A stretch of 64,000 nucleotides of DNA from the NCBI GenBank assembly GCA_037176725.1, contig JAZBRS010000026.1:152655501-152719500 (forward strand), written 5' to 3'. The stretch is from Posidonia oceanica. Its lineage: Eukaryota > Streptophyta > Magnoliopsida > Alismatales > Posidoniaceae. Positions 53,793 through 64,000 of the stretch are shown here, piece by piece; the first letter of the stretch is position 1; every line of letters starts with the position of its first letter. Under the pieces are notes generated by a model. That model worked only from the letters and a program-made list of their open reading frames with translations. It was not told where the DNA came from and made no database searches. A program made the translations under genes and the position numbers.

Positions 53793-56700
53793 CTATTTGG
53801 ACCATGCCACTGCATCTATATCTGATTGAGCACTTCTGTATAATTCTAACCTCTTGGCAAGAGCAATCCTACGTTCCATGATTGCTGGATCCTCATCAAG
53901 CAATGATCCCAACTGTTTTGCCTGCAAAGAAAAATTGTAAAATGGTTAATACTTTCTCCTAGAGAGTTTGATCAAGGAACCTGCACAAACAAATTATCTT
54001 CAAATATAACAGGTATATATCAAAATCTTGAATCCCTCTTTGGATGTAGAAGAAGAAAAATAGAAATAAATGGAAAGTGATATTGATATTCTGATAATAT
54101 TGTTATTCTATTTGGAAATGATTTTCTTTTAAAAATGAATAAGTATGTATTCGAAGATATTCTGGTTTGAATGAAAAATAGAATAAGTATCAGAATAACT
54201 GTTGAAATAAGTGGAAAACATGTAGATTAATAATAATCAACTTGATTATTAAGATATATATCTAATTTAAAATATATATACATCATATTATATATATATT
54301 AATTTTTAAATAAAAAATAAACACATCGCATACATACATGTATCAGAATAACTTAACGGAATAACTTTATTCCACCATTTCCATGGAATAGCTATTCTAG
54401 AACAAGTAAATCAGAATAAGAATTACTATTCCGCTTTTATTTCACTTTTTGACTTTAATCCTGACTTTATCCAAGTTCCAAATAAAGACTGAGGGAATAA
54501 AGCACCTCCATAGTGCACAGATTTCATTATTTTGTTTCCCATAGTGCACCATCCAAAAGAGGCACAGATGTGCCACAAAGAAGCTAAGCAATACCAAATT
54601 ACCAATACTCATTCAAACATAAACCCAGCCAGATGAGGTCACATGTTCTTCGTCCAATTACAAACAAAGTAGAAAATGCATGACTCAATATAGTATTGGG
54701 GTTATGATTGTTTTTAGGTAGTGTTTGGTAATCTTGCTTATGAGAGATAAGAAGCTATTTAAAAAAGCTATCCTATGACAACTTTTTTGAAACCAGTGTT
54801 TTTTAAAGGTTTTGTACATAAATGAGAAGCTAACATGTTGAAATAATCTAGCGTAAAATATGAGGCTTGGTTCAACTTTAAACGAATATGTGATTTTTTT
54901 TTTCAAAAGCTGGTCCCCATATTGTTACCAAACAGATCCTTAGTATGACATAACATACGTAAGGTAATGATTGGTTTATTGTTTATTTTTCCAGGCTAAA
55001 CCTACAAAAGCCAGGAAAAACTTCAACTAATAAAACAAGTGTGACTAATAGCAATGATAATCATACATAAAGTTCAATGGAAACAAACACTCCAAAAAAA
55101 CAGTTTATTTAAAGAGGGTAACCATTCTACCCCAAAAGCTGAAATTACGTCTCAGAGTCATATTTTATTCAGATGCATACAGAACAAAGAGACTCTTGAA
55201 CTCAACGGTATATTCCAAAAACTAACAGTTTGATAATGATTACTGGGATTAGCTTTTGAAGAAAAAAACATTTATTCCTGAAAATTTAAATCAAACACCA
55301 TTTTTTACGTAAGATTATTCCAATATGCCAGCTTTTCATTTATTCATAAAAACTTTCAAAAATGCTACTCATGTATCCAAACGCTACCTAATCAATCTAA
55401 GCTATCAATTATCTGCTTACCTATGTATATATACCGAAGTCTATTTCTGATGTTCTTTTGTGAGTGAATAGATAATTTAAAGGGATCACTTACATAGAAA
55501 AACAAGGCAGGTATAATACACCGATGTAAGCCATTTCTTCAGACTTCGGAGACATTTGCAAATTAGAATTTTTCACTAATAAATAATATAGTCAAACAAA
55601 TTTGCAGGATAATAGTAAAATTACAAGTGTCTTTGAAATCAACTTTGTCAGTACGTTAAGAATTTACCACACTATGAAACCTTAAGCGATATACAGGTAA
55701 CTGACATTGTAGTATTAGAGAAATTCTCACCTCTTTTGCCCCCAGCTCAGTGAAGAAATGGTCAAGCAATGTGCGCTTGGCCTCACGAACTTGGCAATAG
55801 ACAATAGATTTAGGAATGGAGTTCCTCAAGCCAGAAAGAACCATATTGACATATGACAATACAGTACTACCTGTTGAAAAAAGAACAACTTGATGAAATA
55901 CAATGAATTGTAAATGAAATTCAAGGGAGAAAATGACTGCAAGCATGCATAGCCAAAAGTTTTCCATCAATAGTGGAGCAGCCTGTCCAAGTATTAATGT
56001 TGAATCCATGTTTAATAAAAAAAATGTTGTGAATATCCAATAGCACAATGTAAATGCTGCCCCAACTACAAAAATGGCAATTGGAAAATCCCAAATCTGC
56101 AAAACTCCTCTCTATATTTTTTGTTATAAGTTATGGAAAAAGAAATCACCAATTCTCCTGAGATACGAATCATTATATCTATCAAAAATTGAATGTGTCG
56201 GATTCCCGCCCTTCTCAACATCTTGAGGCAGCTTCCTGAAGAAATCAACAGTCAAGTAACTGCATTCCATGTCAACCAGTTTAAGAGTTGCTTTCCTGCT
56301 TTCTTCTCTCATTCTCTCAAGAGAATCAAAAGCTGCATTTCCAACCTCCACTCTGAGAGTAGGATATTGTTTAAGTTCCTGTGAAGATGTAATTAATTAA
56401 ATTAGTATCGCGAGTTCTGTAAGGCATAATAAGAGATGGATCATGCTACTCTGAAGGTAAAGAGTAAAAAATAGACATGAATTCGTAAACCGCCCGGCGC
56501 TATGGCACCATTGGAGGTTCAGGCGACTGGATGCCTTGGGTTAAATTAGCCTAATGGTGCCATATATTGACTCTTGATTACTGTTTAGTTTTTCTTAGTT
56601 ATTGTTATTTGTTATCGACTATCTTATTGTTATTGTTAAGATTGTTGTTGTTATTGACTTAGTTATTGTTATTTTTTATTGACTTATTGTTAATGTTAAG

Positions 56701-58279
56701 ATTGTTATTGATTTGGAGGATAATTAAGATTTTATTTATAGTTAGGTTGTTATTGTTAATTTTAGGAATTGATATATCAATTTATCAGTGTAATATAAAT
56801 TCTGAATATATTTATAAACATATTTAAAAAATCTGAAAAACATGTAAAAATTGTATTTTTATTACCACCTAGGTGTCTAGGGACCCAAGGCGCCTTTGCT
56901 CATCACCATGGCGCCTTGGTGCCATGGTAAGTATGATACTATCTGAAAGTAGGGAGATGATTAATTATACAAACTTTCTAAATGGCGAGAACTTAAAAAT
57001 TACACAAATTCTAGGTAATACTTTCTAAACATGCACTTTTTCATTATATCTGAACTCATGTCTTTTTTCCTCTTGAAGAAGGAACTAAACCACTACAACA
57101 CCAACACTTGCATGATTAATAATAATGTCTTTCTAATATTATCATGTAAATTAACTTAATTAATATTGAATTTAGTAATTAAGGTTGAAATTCATTTACA
57201 GATATAAAAAATACAGTCCAACTTAAAATCAGCTATGCTTAATTGTGCATGTATAAGCTTTAAGTTCAAGACTAAATTATGCTCATATTTGTTACATTTG
57301 CATAAATGCTTTTGTACTTGATCTTGTTGATATTTGTTTTTACTAACATTTCAATGTATTTGCATTTCAAATAAACATTACAATGTCTTTTTACTTTCTG
57401 TATGTTCACCCAATTTCATCTATGTCAGTTGCTTATGGTATCCATTCCATGTCCGTCCATTTCTTTAATCCGCATTCTTAGGATAAGGATAAGCATTTTC
57501 TTGTTCATATATTCTCTCTCTGTATGCGGTCTTTGAAAATATAGGAATGGACATACCCATAGCACCAGTTTCGATGCACTAGTATGAGCAATGGTCAAAT
57601 TTAATTTTGAAGCAGAAAACAAGTTTACTGCAATCATAATTCCAAATTTCCAATACAATCATATCTACAAGGCCAACAAATCAAATAATATATTTTTTTG
57701 TAGCCATATCCTATCTGTGTCTGTGCACAGGTACAAGTAACGGTCATATTTTATTTTGAAGCAGAGAACAAGTATACTGCAATCATAATTCCAAATTTCC
57801 AATAGCACTACATAAACAAGGCCAGCAAATCAAATAAGATTTTTTTTGTGCAGTAAGAAGTTAAATATACTAAACTAAAAAAAAGTATGATCATGATAAA
57901 AGATAATAAACGTGCAAAGCTAAAATGGGGGAGAGGAACCTACAGGTGTCTCCTTAGTAGCTTTATGGACAAGCTCCTTCAGTATGGCATGAACCTGTAG
58001 CATTAAAGGTGAAAAAATAATAGTGATGTTTAAATCTACGACAAAAACCTGATCAAATAGCTAAACTTGTTATGTGGTCTTATATGCAAATCATGATATA
58101 GAAAGAAACACAGTGTTTACTTGAATGTGACTTATTGAATCCAAAGATTTCAATCTATAGAACCATTATACTCTTACTCTAAATGGTGCTGGTGGGCTTC
58201 TGGTTTATCTTAGGCAAACATGATAACAAATTTAAGTAATGTTGGCTAGTGTAAAAAATAGTCATATAAAAATCAGATG

Positions 58280-58326
<47 letters not shown>

Positions 58327-58802
58327 CCTCAAGAAATACCCCATGTGCGTGCTCATAAGATTGCACCTTACACAGATACACACGCGCGCGTGATCACCTT
58401 CAAACGAGGACAGTCCTCATTTTAAATTTTTAAGGACAACAGTTTATATCTTAACGTTTAACCACTAGGATTGAAACTATTTAAAATACTAGTATATAAA
58501 AAATCAAGTGATTTTAAAATTCCTAAGTACTAAATTTAGCATATATTATTATAGCTTATTATAGTTTGTTATAACTCATAAAGAACCATAGATCTATATA
58601 TTATAAGTTTCTAAATGACATACATTTTAGTGTGTACGTGATTTAGATGATGCAGATTAAAATCTATGGATTATATTTTGATTTTGAAATTTATAACTTA
58701 GAAATCTAGTGATTCTTGCTTTAAAACCGTTGAATTTGTATATGAATGATATGTATGTTATGAGTTTCTAAATAACGTGGATTTTGACGTATATTTTGAG
58801 TT

Positions 58803-58860
<58 letters not shown>

Positions 58861-61762
58861 ATCACCAACTCATCAACATGAATCCTGACTTGCCAATCAA
58901 TACAAGTTAAAAAAATTTAGATTCTATTTCACAGTGTTCATGATTCATAGTATATATGATCATCACTCATGACCAAGAATTCAATGCAAAATAGAATGCA
59001 ATTGTAAGAAAAAAAGTTCATACTGCATCAACAGCTGCCTCGGCTGGACCTCTAATGGTAATCAGGGTAGATTCAATTAGACGACGATATCCTTGCTCAG
59101 GAGCTATCAAGTGAGGTTGGTAGCCATCAGCTTCAGTAACTAATTTCCTCACATTTTCCATGGCAAGTTGCTTGTCAAATTGCAACCTTTTCAAAGCTGC
59201 TGGGAGCTGGTTATCGAAAACATTGTAAATCTTATCACCACCAGGTCGCCTGTTGAACATGTCATATCCTCACATTAGCAGGAAACAATAGGAAATAAAC
59301 AGAACAGCAATACTAAAGACATTGAATAAGTATCTCAAGAAATGCAAAGTCGCCTCAAGAAATGAACCATGGCTTATAAAAAGTATCCCCATTCTTCAAG
59401 TTCGGGAAACAAGGTCCGGAAATACAAATATAATATCGAAGTCGATAAGGATAACAACCAACCCTCCTTAGTTTCACTATGCGAAATGAGAAACATTAAA
59501 TCTTTTTTCTACATTTACTAGTGTATTTCAAGTTGCTTGTAGTCTCTAGTCATAGGGTTCATTTTGTCAGATTATGGCATCTCAAATTTTGCAATAATCC
59601 GATGGATTATGGCATCTCAGATTCTACAATTTCACCCTTTTAATTTTCTGATATTTATGAAATATTGCACACTTCCTTACATAGTTTCTACTGTAATTCA
59701 ATGTATTTAAAGAAATTCCAGAATCTACATCCGATAGCATTTAATTTTAACAAGCTTATGTAGGACTCCAAAAATCCTGGTTGTGGCAAACATCAGGTTT
59801 CATGCCAAGAATCCTGATCCTGAAGAATCCAGGCCTAAAGAATCCAAACCAAATGAGGCCTTATATTATGCTAGTGATTGACTTTAGAATATACATGCTT
59901 AAATTCACATCAGGAAATGTTGTCATCAAGTTTTATATATATTTTTTCCTCTTTACAGATTAGCAACCAATACATTTGTGAATTTTATATACAATCCCTT
60001 TCTTCTGACTTCAAAAGGCCTGATGGTGGAAAAGAAAAATTTACGACTGGAGGTTAGCTTTTTATTTACCCATGGTGATTTGTGAGATAGCCCTCCTAAA
60101 AATGTAAAATTAACAGAAGTTGCAGTTGAGGAAGCTTGATAAAATACTTACACGCCATCAAGATGCTCTTTGTAATTTTGATCAAAAGCACGACAAATTT
60201 CCATAATCGAATATAACTTTCCCTGCAAAACATGAATGTCACAGGCTCTTGTAAACAAGGAACAAAGCTATAAATTATCAACTCCCCAAACAAGAAAACT
60301 TTAAAATAAAATTCATTTGCAAGGAAAAGAATACAGATCAAAGAGGTCCAAAAGTAAGAACTTCTAGAGTTCCTCTCTAGAAAATTTTAGCCATATTCAA
60401 GCAAAATACAGTTGTTGGATTTTTTTTTGGAAAATGAGAATTCTCCTAGAGACAGCTGAAAAGAAAAACCACAACATGTCACTGAATTCTACCAAATCCA
60501 GTCTCTTTGTCAACTGAAGTAAGCACAAGCAAAGCAAGGGTTTTCTAAGAACAAAAAGAAAAATCCAGTGAAACGGTTACCCCAGCATCTGCAGCAACAG
60601 GCTTCCCTAAGCGGCTCAGTTCTGATTCTAGGTCACCAATACTTTTATTAATTAGAGACTGAATGCCAGGGATACGAGATTTGATCACTTGCTCTAAATG
60701 CTGCAAAAACATCCAATATGATTGTCAGGACAAAATTTCTAACAGGATCTCTGGTGGGATCCTGCATAAATAATTTGAACTGTTCTCCTTTTAAATAAAA
60801 ACAACACAAGGAATGTGAAGTAAAACTCAGTATATCACCTTCGATAGCATCTTTCCCAAATGCTCCGAACCCATTCTATGGGCAAGATGCTTGTACTCAG
60901 GGCTAGTGGCAAAGTACTCCCTTTCTCTACGCCTAGCAGCAATCATATCCACACTTTTGTTGATGTCTTGTTGAGAGCGGTTAACAACACCAACCCAAGG
61001 GTACATTAAACGATATGATTTTCCTTCCAATATCTGATAGAACCAACGGTAGAGTGGTTATGTTAGAATGCTAAACTTTCACAAGTATCTCCAAAGCACT
61101 CATACAACAACAACAGAAAGCTCAAAAATCAGATACACAAGTTACCAAATGTGTGTAATTTATCTACTGCATTAATCAAGAACCTTCTTTGCCTAGAGAA
61201 AGACCTAATCGAAAGACTACTCAAATGGATGTCACCAATTCTAGATCTAAGAAACACATTCTACAAATATCATAACATGCAAGAATAGAAATACGTGTGT
61301 TCTCACACACATCCTGCTAGAAAAGCAAACTTTTGGAAAATTAGAATGAGAATTCACGCAGAAGAGTTGACAAGACAATTTTCTTCAATAGACATTTTTT
61401 CATATGTTGTAGTCTCCTAGATATGAATACGAATAACGAGATACCATTCCCGTATACTTCCATGAAATATCCTGCTACTGATTTATGTTCTTATAATCCC
61501 TAATGAAGACAAGTGCCATGTATACTTGAAAGCAAAATAAGAATAAAGATTATAGAGTCTTTTATTACAAAAAATTAGGAAACGTTTCTATAAGTAAATG
61601 CGATAGAGGATGACAGAATTACTCCTATTAGTAAGTAGTAACTACACATACCGGTATCTACCATATCAACTAATAAGCATAAGTGAAATAAACTTACCTC
61701 AACAGCATCAGTACCCTTATCCATAAGATCAATCTTAGTGAGGACACCTAAAGTCCTTTCTC
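53793..61762 (-). CDS. DRP1A: Dynamin-related GTPase, DRP1A (phragmoplastin) type, 3' nine exons
   Basis: Large GTPase that assembles on membranes at the cell plate and plasma membrane and helps in vesicle scission during cytokinesis and endocytosis (family knowledge). Exons, 5' to 3': 61762-61698, 61033-60839, 60700-60581, 60222-60152, 59249-59024, 57994-57944, 56378-56150, 55870-55731, 53921-53793 (stop TAG). Every junction has AG/GT borders and phases agree throughout, about 408 codons without a break. The first exon here holds the G4 motif ([10 protein letters not shown]), the next the G5-region NRSQ and [13 protein letters not shown]. Exons at 59249 and 56378 carry the middle part ([54 protein letters not shown]). 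The last two form the GTPase effector domain (YCQVREAK, ending DAVAWSK). The sequence fits DRP1A rather than DRP1C or DRP1E. The family is about 610 residues, so about 200 N-terminal residues (G1-G3) lie beyond the window. The gene looks functional. Confidence 0.93.
54040..54480. mobile_element. Candidate MITE (low confidence)
   Basis: Begins CCCTCTTTGGATG and ends near CCAAGTTCCAAATAAAG, which reverse-complements to CTTTATTTGGAACTTGG. It contains repeated GAATAAGTATCAGAATAAC-like phrases. The ends match only partly and no target duplication is clear. Confidence 0.3.
54716..54942. mobile_element. Candidate MITE with TGTTTGGTAA inverted ends
   Basis: Left end GTAGTGTTTGGTAATC, right end GTTACCAAACAGATCC, inverted over TGTTTGGTAA. 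A further inverted match (CCAAACGCTACC) lies at about 55378-55390, so a larger element of about 675 bp is also possible. Non-coding. Confidence 0.45.
56500..56927. mobile_element. Candidate MITE with ATGGCACCA ends
   Basis: Starts CTATGGCACCATTGGAGG and ends CCTTGGTGCCATGG. The terminal ATGGCACCA is inverted at the two ends, and GGCGCCTTGGGT-like words recur inside (GATGCCTTGGGT near 56530; ACCCAAGGCGCC near 56883). The middle is rich in TTATTGTTA repeats. Non-coding. No target duplication is recognisable, so the class is uncertain. Confidence 0.5.
57590..57862. repeat. Imperfect tandem duplication in a DRP1A intron
   Basis: Segments 57590-57712 and 57738-57862 share long blocks, including ACTGCAATCATAATTCCAAA + TTTCCAATA and the phrase CAAATCAAATAA. 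Offset about 147 bp. Confidence 0.85.
58284..58322. repeat. (AT)n microsatellite
   Basis: About nineteen uninterrupted AT units in an intron. Confidence 0.95.
58806..58858. repeat. Compound (TA)n(TG)n microsatellite
   Basis: About five TA and twenty TG units in an intron; length likely to vary between individuals. Confidence 0.95.
59250..60151 (-). other. DRP1A intron, 0.9 kb
   Basis: No exon-like sequence. A 20-base phrase, GATTATGGCATCTCAAATTT, is nearly repeated 33 bases later (about 59571 and 59604). Confidence 0.65.
60223..60580 (-). other. DRP1A intron, 0.36 kb
   Basis: Ordinary A/T-rich intron between well-formed splice sites. Nothing else seen. Confidence 0.8.
61034..61697 (-). other. 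DRP1A intron, 0.66 kb
   Basis: Ordinary A/T-rich intron with GTAAGTT donor and ATCAG acceptor. Nothing else seen. Confidence 0.75.
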
Positions 61763-64000
61763 CTGAAAATAGAAAGCTAGATCCCTTAGTATCGGAGCAA
61801 ATTGGCCCAATAGTTGAACCATAATTAGTTCATTACGAATCCACAAACAACCATCCAGGACTTTAGCTCATAACTAGGCCAATGGGAATTATAATTGACT
61901 ATAGTTGTAACCACTTAACCATATGTTGTGCTTTACATGTATAAATACACTTCATTGATATTGAATGCAAATCCATAGGAACAAAATCCTTCGAGCCTAA
62001 CCTTTAAAAAGACCCTCCACATATTTTCCTTTATACAACACAATCAAATTGATGGTTGTATTATATTCCACATTATGTTGGCAATTTCAAAATATTAACC
62101 TAGAACTGAAATATAGATGTAAATTTATTAACCTAGAACTGAAATATAGAGGTACATTTAACATGCTTGGCAGTGCATTCACTTATGCTAATAGACAGTT
62201 TTGTTAAGAACAGTTAGCCATCTTACAATTATAATAGATTGTTAAGACATACTAAGTTTAACACATTTTTAATGATTTGAGTCAAAACCATTTTTTCTTG
62301 GACTGACATATTTCTATTGTTTCAATTAATGCCCATGGTTTCAGGGTATCCCCAAAGGTATTCTTGAGAGCATCAAACTTCTGTTATCGACTAATGTACA
62401 TGGTTTCATGACTTGTCCAAAGATCCAATGACATAGAATCATTCCGTAAACTTCAAATGTGTAGGTTCACTTCTGCAAGGACTCGAGTTTGGGATAAAAT
62501 AGAAGATTGTTATATTATCAAAAGTAGGAACCAACCAGCATAGGAACTCAAAAGGAGACAAGCTGAGTAGAGCTGAGAGATAGAATATAAATAGCTCAAT
62601 AGGCAGTGCGCCAAAAAGGTTGCAAACAAGCCCTTGAAACGGTGAACTAATAAAGGCATATTATAAGGAAGTACTGGTCTATTCAGTAATATCTATTGTT
62701 CCAAAAAAAGGAAAGAAACGGTCATATAAACAATTTTTACATGACACCACTTTTTGAATAAAAAATGGCTGTTTTTTTATGATAATGACTTGTTGCCATT
62801 GTCATGGTCTGATTATCTAGGTACTTGGTTGTTTACTTATGCTTGTCACTGATTTATTTAATTTATGTTTTTTTGAATTAAATTACTCATGGCTAAATGA
62901 TAATTACACATATTCAAGTTATGTTTTTTGTAAATTTATATTTTTTTGAGTGATAATCAAGAAAATTTTATTGAAAATGATATCGAGGTAAAGTACAAAA
63001 GAGGCTCATCAAGTAGATAAACCAAGCAAAAATTAACAAAATCTAAGCCCACAGCACATGGGCTAAATATGCAGCAATCCCAGTAACCAATCAATAACAA
63101 AGGCATCAGACGCATCAGATGCAACCCTAACAGGTCACCACTCAATGATGGAAGAAATAACTGAACTCAAGATCATGCAAAGCTGAACTCTTTCCCTGAA
63201 AGCTCCAATGATTCTGTTCAATCCATCAAGACCACCACACGTGTGTGGAAGGGCAATCCAAACCTTCCTCCGCCTCCCCAAAAGATCTGATGTCTTTTTG
63301 TAAAGTTTTATTATGTCTTCTATTTCTTGCTTTTTTTCTTATATAAAGGTATATATTCCATATTTTACTATTAATGCCTCAATTCAATCCAATTCAATAC
63401 TTGCTACTCGCCTAGGGATTTTACAAGGCTTGTCACTCACTTTCAGCTTGATAGCTCTACTCTTACTATTGCTTATGGAAAAGCGTAATAATGTGTAAAA
63501 ATCATGACCACTTTGAGAATAGAAAAGAAGAAAATTGTGACAAGGTATTTACAACTGGTTAGTGGTAAAAACATTTTGAAGTACAGAAGCACCATTAGAT
63601 GAAGTTCAGAATAAAGTCCAAACAGAAGGTAGGTTTTATTTCAAATATCTCAATTATAAGGTAGTTTGTAAAGTGAAACGGAAAAGAAGTATATGAATAC
63701 TAGTGTATATCATGCTCTAATATGTATGTCATGCTCGTAGCCCTTAATATGGATAGCACAAAATAATAATATGGGAATGAAAAGATCACACGTGGAACAG
63801 GATGTGTAATAACTACTATTAGTTTCTAGACGCATGTTTAATTTCTGGAATTATGGAAGTACGAATCATGACTACTAACATGTGCTGCACCCAACATGCA
63901 TTGCCATCTATGTTACTCGGATATGGTAAGGATACGACATGTTGAAGTATTTTGATATGGATTTTATAATAAAAATAGAAGTATTCGGTACAATATGTAT
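61763..64000 (-). other. Incomplete upstream intron of DRP1A
   Basis: Runs from the acceptor at 61763-61765 to the right edge. I searched the minus strand for the expected preceding exon and did not find it, so this intron is longer than 2.2 kb. It contains the LINE tail at 62944-63320. Confidence 0.6.
62944..63320 (-). mobile_element. 3' tail of a LINE in a DRP1A intron
   Basis: On the minus strand the sequence runs through GGGCTTAGATTTTG and TTTTGTACTTTACC, then CAATAAAATTTTCTTGATTA + TCACTC, and ends in a run of seven A (62941-62947 on the plus strand as T). This is the usual tail of a plant LINE copy. The 5' boundary is unclear and no target duplication was confirmed. Confidence 0.5.

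Larger units (their letters stand above)
53922..55730 (-). other. Last intron of DRP1A, with MITE-like insertions
   Basis: 1809 bp. Holds two inverted-repeat elements described separately (about 54040-54480 and 54716-54942). The rest is A/T-rich with no exon-like sequence. Confidence 0.7.
56379..57943 (-). other. DRP1A intron of 1.6 kb
   Basis: Contains a candidate MITE (56500-56927) and an imperfect tandem duplication (57590-57862). No exon-like sequence elsewhere. Confidence 0.7.
57995..59023 (-). other. DRP1A intron with two microsatellites
   Basis: Holds (AT)n at about 58284-58322 and (TA)n(TG)n at about 58806-58858. The remainder is A/T-rich with no gene. Confidence 0.75.

Noticed and set aside
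61763..64000. The preceding exon of DRP1A within the right edge
   Set aside because: The expected coding motif upstream of G4 was not found on the minus strand, so the exon is taken to be outside the window.

Overview
This window is plant nuclear DNA, almost certainly from a flowering plant. Spliced introns, a dynamin-related gene of the plant-specific DRP1A type, and Ty3 and Ty1 LTR retrotransposons of plant lineages (Tat/Ogre-like, Tekay-like chromovirus, SIRE-like and other Copia) all point that way. There is no bacterial or organellar gene organisation. I cannot name the species.

Positions 1 to about 46,150 are one nest of Ty3-type LTR retrotransposons. The oldest layer visible is a chromovirus (K; pol 40533-43452, 3' LTR from 43488). 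Its pol was split by a Tat-type element (O; pol pseudogene 16841-20713, 3' LTR 38152-about 40532). O received two further insertions. On the left is the 3' end of a plus-strand Tat-type element (D; 13085-about 16678). D was hit by a minus-strand Tat-type element (A; 5' LTR 10685-13084, leader 10590-10684 and 1-592). A contains a complete minus-strand element (B; 593-10589) with paired 1141-bp LTRs. On the right, a complete element (T; 22618-35114), flanked by a perfect 5-bp target duplication ATGGG, sits inside a plant-mobile-domain-like reading frame of O. B and T both lack a usable pol. They carry gag-like sequence plus long tandem arrays and look non-autonomous. That D inserted into O is inferred from order only, because no junction with target duplications is visible.

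Positions about 46,200-53,080 hold the 3' end of a SIRE-like Copia element, a second decayed Copia element (gag, protease, integrase, RT, RNase H, 3' LTR), and what looks like a LINE 3' end.

Positions 53,793-61,762 (minus strand) carry nine exons of an apparently intact DRP1A-type dynamin-related GTPase gene. The exons upstream of the G4 motif lie beyond the right edge. The introns hold candidate MITEs, microsatellites, a tandem duplication and a LINE tail.

The most interesting unexplained signal is structural. Several Tat-type elements here carry short inverted repeats, as arrays or conserved singles, outside coding sequence. Examples are 9-bp stems in the D LTR where two base pairs change together while the loop stays constant, a 71-bp array in O with two related stem-loops, an 11-bp perfect stem placed before each array in T, and a GTCGCC-N9-GGCGAC dyad shared by the LTRs of D, T and O. 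All sequence comparisons were made by eye.
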